From: Calditrichota bacterium
GTDB lineage: Bacteria; Calditrichota; Calditrichia; Calditrichales; J004
Assembly: GCA_013112635.1 (NCBI GenBank)
Contig: JABFGF010000001.1
Location: 992,001-1,056,000 of the forward strand
Direction of reading: 5' to 3'
DNA length: 64,000 nucleotides
Under the pieces are notes generated by a model. It saw only the letters and a program-made list of their open reading frames with translations, did not search any database and had not been told where the DNA came from. Positions 62,800-64,000 of this stretch are shown one piece after another. A program made the translations under genes and the position numbers. The first letter of the stretch is position 1. Each line of letters begins with the position of its first letter.

Positions 62800-64000
62800 C
62801 TACCAAACAATTGGATTTGCACTAAATTCTGTATAATTAACAATTGGGCCCTCATTAAATGATCCAATTCTATCATTCTTATCAATAATTTTCTGTTCTA
62901 ATATCCCGCCATCAATTGTAGACCAGTAGTTATTCTTAAAATCCAGTGTATCTACATATGATATACCATCTGTAACAACATAATTACCAGCTATTGTATA
63001 GAAATTATTGTTGTTTGTAATACATTTGGCTATTCTTCCTACATAAAGATGCTCATTGTTTCCAGCAAAATCATTAAAAGTAATCGTGTGATTTAAAAGA
63101 TGAGTGTAACTCCCAGGTGAACGTCCAAAATTAAAACTAACACCATATATTTGTGATTTTTCAAAAAGATTGTTCTTAATTGTTGTATTTGAGTTCTCTT
63201 GAGAAAGAATACCATTTGAATTATGGTAAAAAATATTTTTCTGAATTGAGAAAGAACTTTTATCTAAATTAACACCATCTTCGCATTCAATAAAGGCACA
63301 ATTTTTAATATCTATATTTGAACTATTGAATCCACCTATACCAAATTTATTACCCCTGAAATATACTTTCTCAATACTCCCATTAGAAACAGTACTAAAA
63401 AATATCCCAAATTCAGTATCTCTAAAAATTGTGTTATTCACCATAAATGAGGTGGTTTGTTTTAATGAGAGCTCACCATAGTTTTCAGCCATTTTTGAAA
63501 TGAAATGTATTGGTTCATCAGAAGTCCCATTTAATAAAATCTCCCCTTTTATTTCAATCTTACAATCCTCATCAAATCTAATTATACTTCCTTTTTCAAC
63601 CTGCAATATTGTGCCAAAATTAAATATCGTTTTTGACTCAATTAGTACAAAACTATATGCTGCAATCTGCAAACTGTTAAAATATTCCCCGCTTAAAACT
63701 ATCTCAGGTTTTAGAACGCTAGAAAGGTCTTTACTATATTCAGCTTCATACTCATACTTCCAACCAAAGCCCTCTTTTTCTACAACCACGTTATAAACAC
63801 CCTCTTCAACTTTAATTTGCCAGCTTCCATCTGCAGATGTTGTAGTAGTGGCAACCGCTTCAAGCGGATTATCAAAGCTATCAACAGCACGATGATCAAA
63901 TTCTGTTTCCTGGGAAATCTGCACACCAATATTTGGATATTGCTCATTTATACGCACAAGGGCTGTATCAAGCTCAACCGGCTCATATAAAGAAACTGTA
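62800..64000 (-). CDS. Parallel beta-helix protein with carboxypeptidase-regulatory-like domain (partial)
   Basis: Runs off the right edge; the frame stays open from a GTG at 63957 to 64000 (SLYEPVELDTAL), so the true start is outside. Visible part: a regulatory-like beta-sandwich (SADGSWQIKVEEGVYNVVV), then a right-handed parallel beta-helix made of repeated N-rich rungs (NNTIFRDTEFGIFFSTVSNG; NIDIKNCAFIECEDG; NTTIKNNLFEKSQIYG). Such helices bind or cleave polysaccharides; no catalytic residues were identified. Its position before the flippase suggests a role in the polymer's display or processing. Confidence 0.8.
   Translation of the reverse strand, partial: TVSLYEPVELDTALVRINEQYPNIGVQISQETEFDHRAVDSFDNPLEAVATTTTSADGSWQIKVEEGVYNVVVEKEGFGWKYEYEAEYSKDLSSVLKPEIVLSGEYFNSLQIAAYSFVLIESKTIFNFGTILQVEKGSIIRFDEDCKIEIKGEILLNGTSDEPIHFISKMAENYGELSLKQTTSFMVNNTIFRDTEFGIFFSTVSNGSIEKVYFRGNKFGIGGFNSSNIDIKNCAFIECEDGVNLDKSSFSIQKNIFYHNSNGILSQENSNTTIKNNLFEKSQIYGVSFNFGRSPGSYTHLLNHTITFNDFAGNNEHLYVGRIAKCITNNNNFYTIAGNYVVTDGISYVDTLDFKNNYWSTIDGGILEQKIIDKNDRIGSFNEGPIVNYTEFSANPIVW

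Noticed and set aside
1-64000. tRNA or rRNA genes.
   Set aside because: No cloverleaf pattern with TTCGANTC-type arms or rRNA sequence was recognised by eye; a covariance scan was not possible.

Overview
The window most likely comes from the chromosome of a low-GC Gram-negative bacterium of the FCB group. A Calditrichota- or Ignavibacteria-like organism fits best. The evidence is a type IX-style C-terminal tail (YPNPFNPSTEI), two FISUMP-domain surface proteins, TonB/HmuY-like outer-membrane uptake genes and many signal peptides. This placement is inference; no rRNA or universal marker gene is present.

Left edge (1-2980): three integron gene cassettes in tandem, reading left to right. They are bounded by junctions after positions 17, 834, 2240 and 2980, with attC-like sites at about 747-839, 2138-2246 and 2874-2987. 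The 5' boxes of the attC sites match the starts of their own cassettes, as expected from circular cassettes. The integrase should lie off-window to the left. Cargo: a lipoprotein-like protein, a membrane protein with a channel-like re-entrant segment, the dead remnant of an AAA-type ATPase, a 71-aa protein and a second lipoprotein.

2981-12048: accessory genes. These are a membrane-anchored XRE regulator with an extracytoplasmic FG-GAP-like domain, two FISUMP paralogues, a secreted alpha/beta-hydrolase, an HU-like protein with a broken partial copy, and an antitoxin with a truncated toxin. A seven-copy ~108-bp tandem repeat follows, whose right end cuts off an acetyltransferase gene.

12049-17921: an autoregulated GntR/ABC-transporter operon with one ATPase and five paralogous ~225-aa membrane proteins in a row, ending with a Yip1-type protein and a terminator.

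18045-27794 (minus strand): a heme/iron acquisition region. A TonB receptor, an HmuY-like lipoprotein, a 7-TM protein, a small Cys-rich protein, a PepSY membrane protein and an accessory membrane protein form one operon. Upstream lie a CcsA/HemX-type protein and a sigma54 activator whose first ~330 residues look like a catalytically dead glutamyl-tRNA reductase (HemA). A possible -24/-12 promoter and two palindromes sit between the activator and the receptor. This is the most unusual part of the window: a heme-biosynthesis enzyme fold apparently recast as the sensor of a regulator next to heme uptake genes.

27953-41117: housekeeping and envelope genes: arginine deiminase, CBS protein, YihX-like phosphatase with phosphohexomutase, stand-alone NFACT-R protein, DUF481 protein, aldo/keto reductase, beta-barrel protein, thioredoxin-like protein with DsbD, MATE exporter and PAP2 phosphatase.

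41120-64000 (minus strand, runs off the right edge): a Wzx/Wzy-type surface polysaccharide cluster. It holds a priming sugar transferase, GDP-fucose genes, glycosyltransferases, a polymerase/ligase, a kinase fusion, a module for an N-formylated amino sugar, a sulfotransferase, a flippase and a beta-helix protein. Two more copies of the repeat family lie between fcl and gmd.
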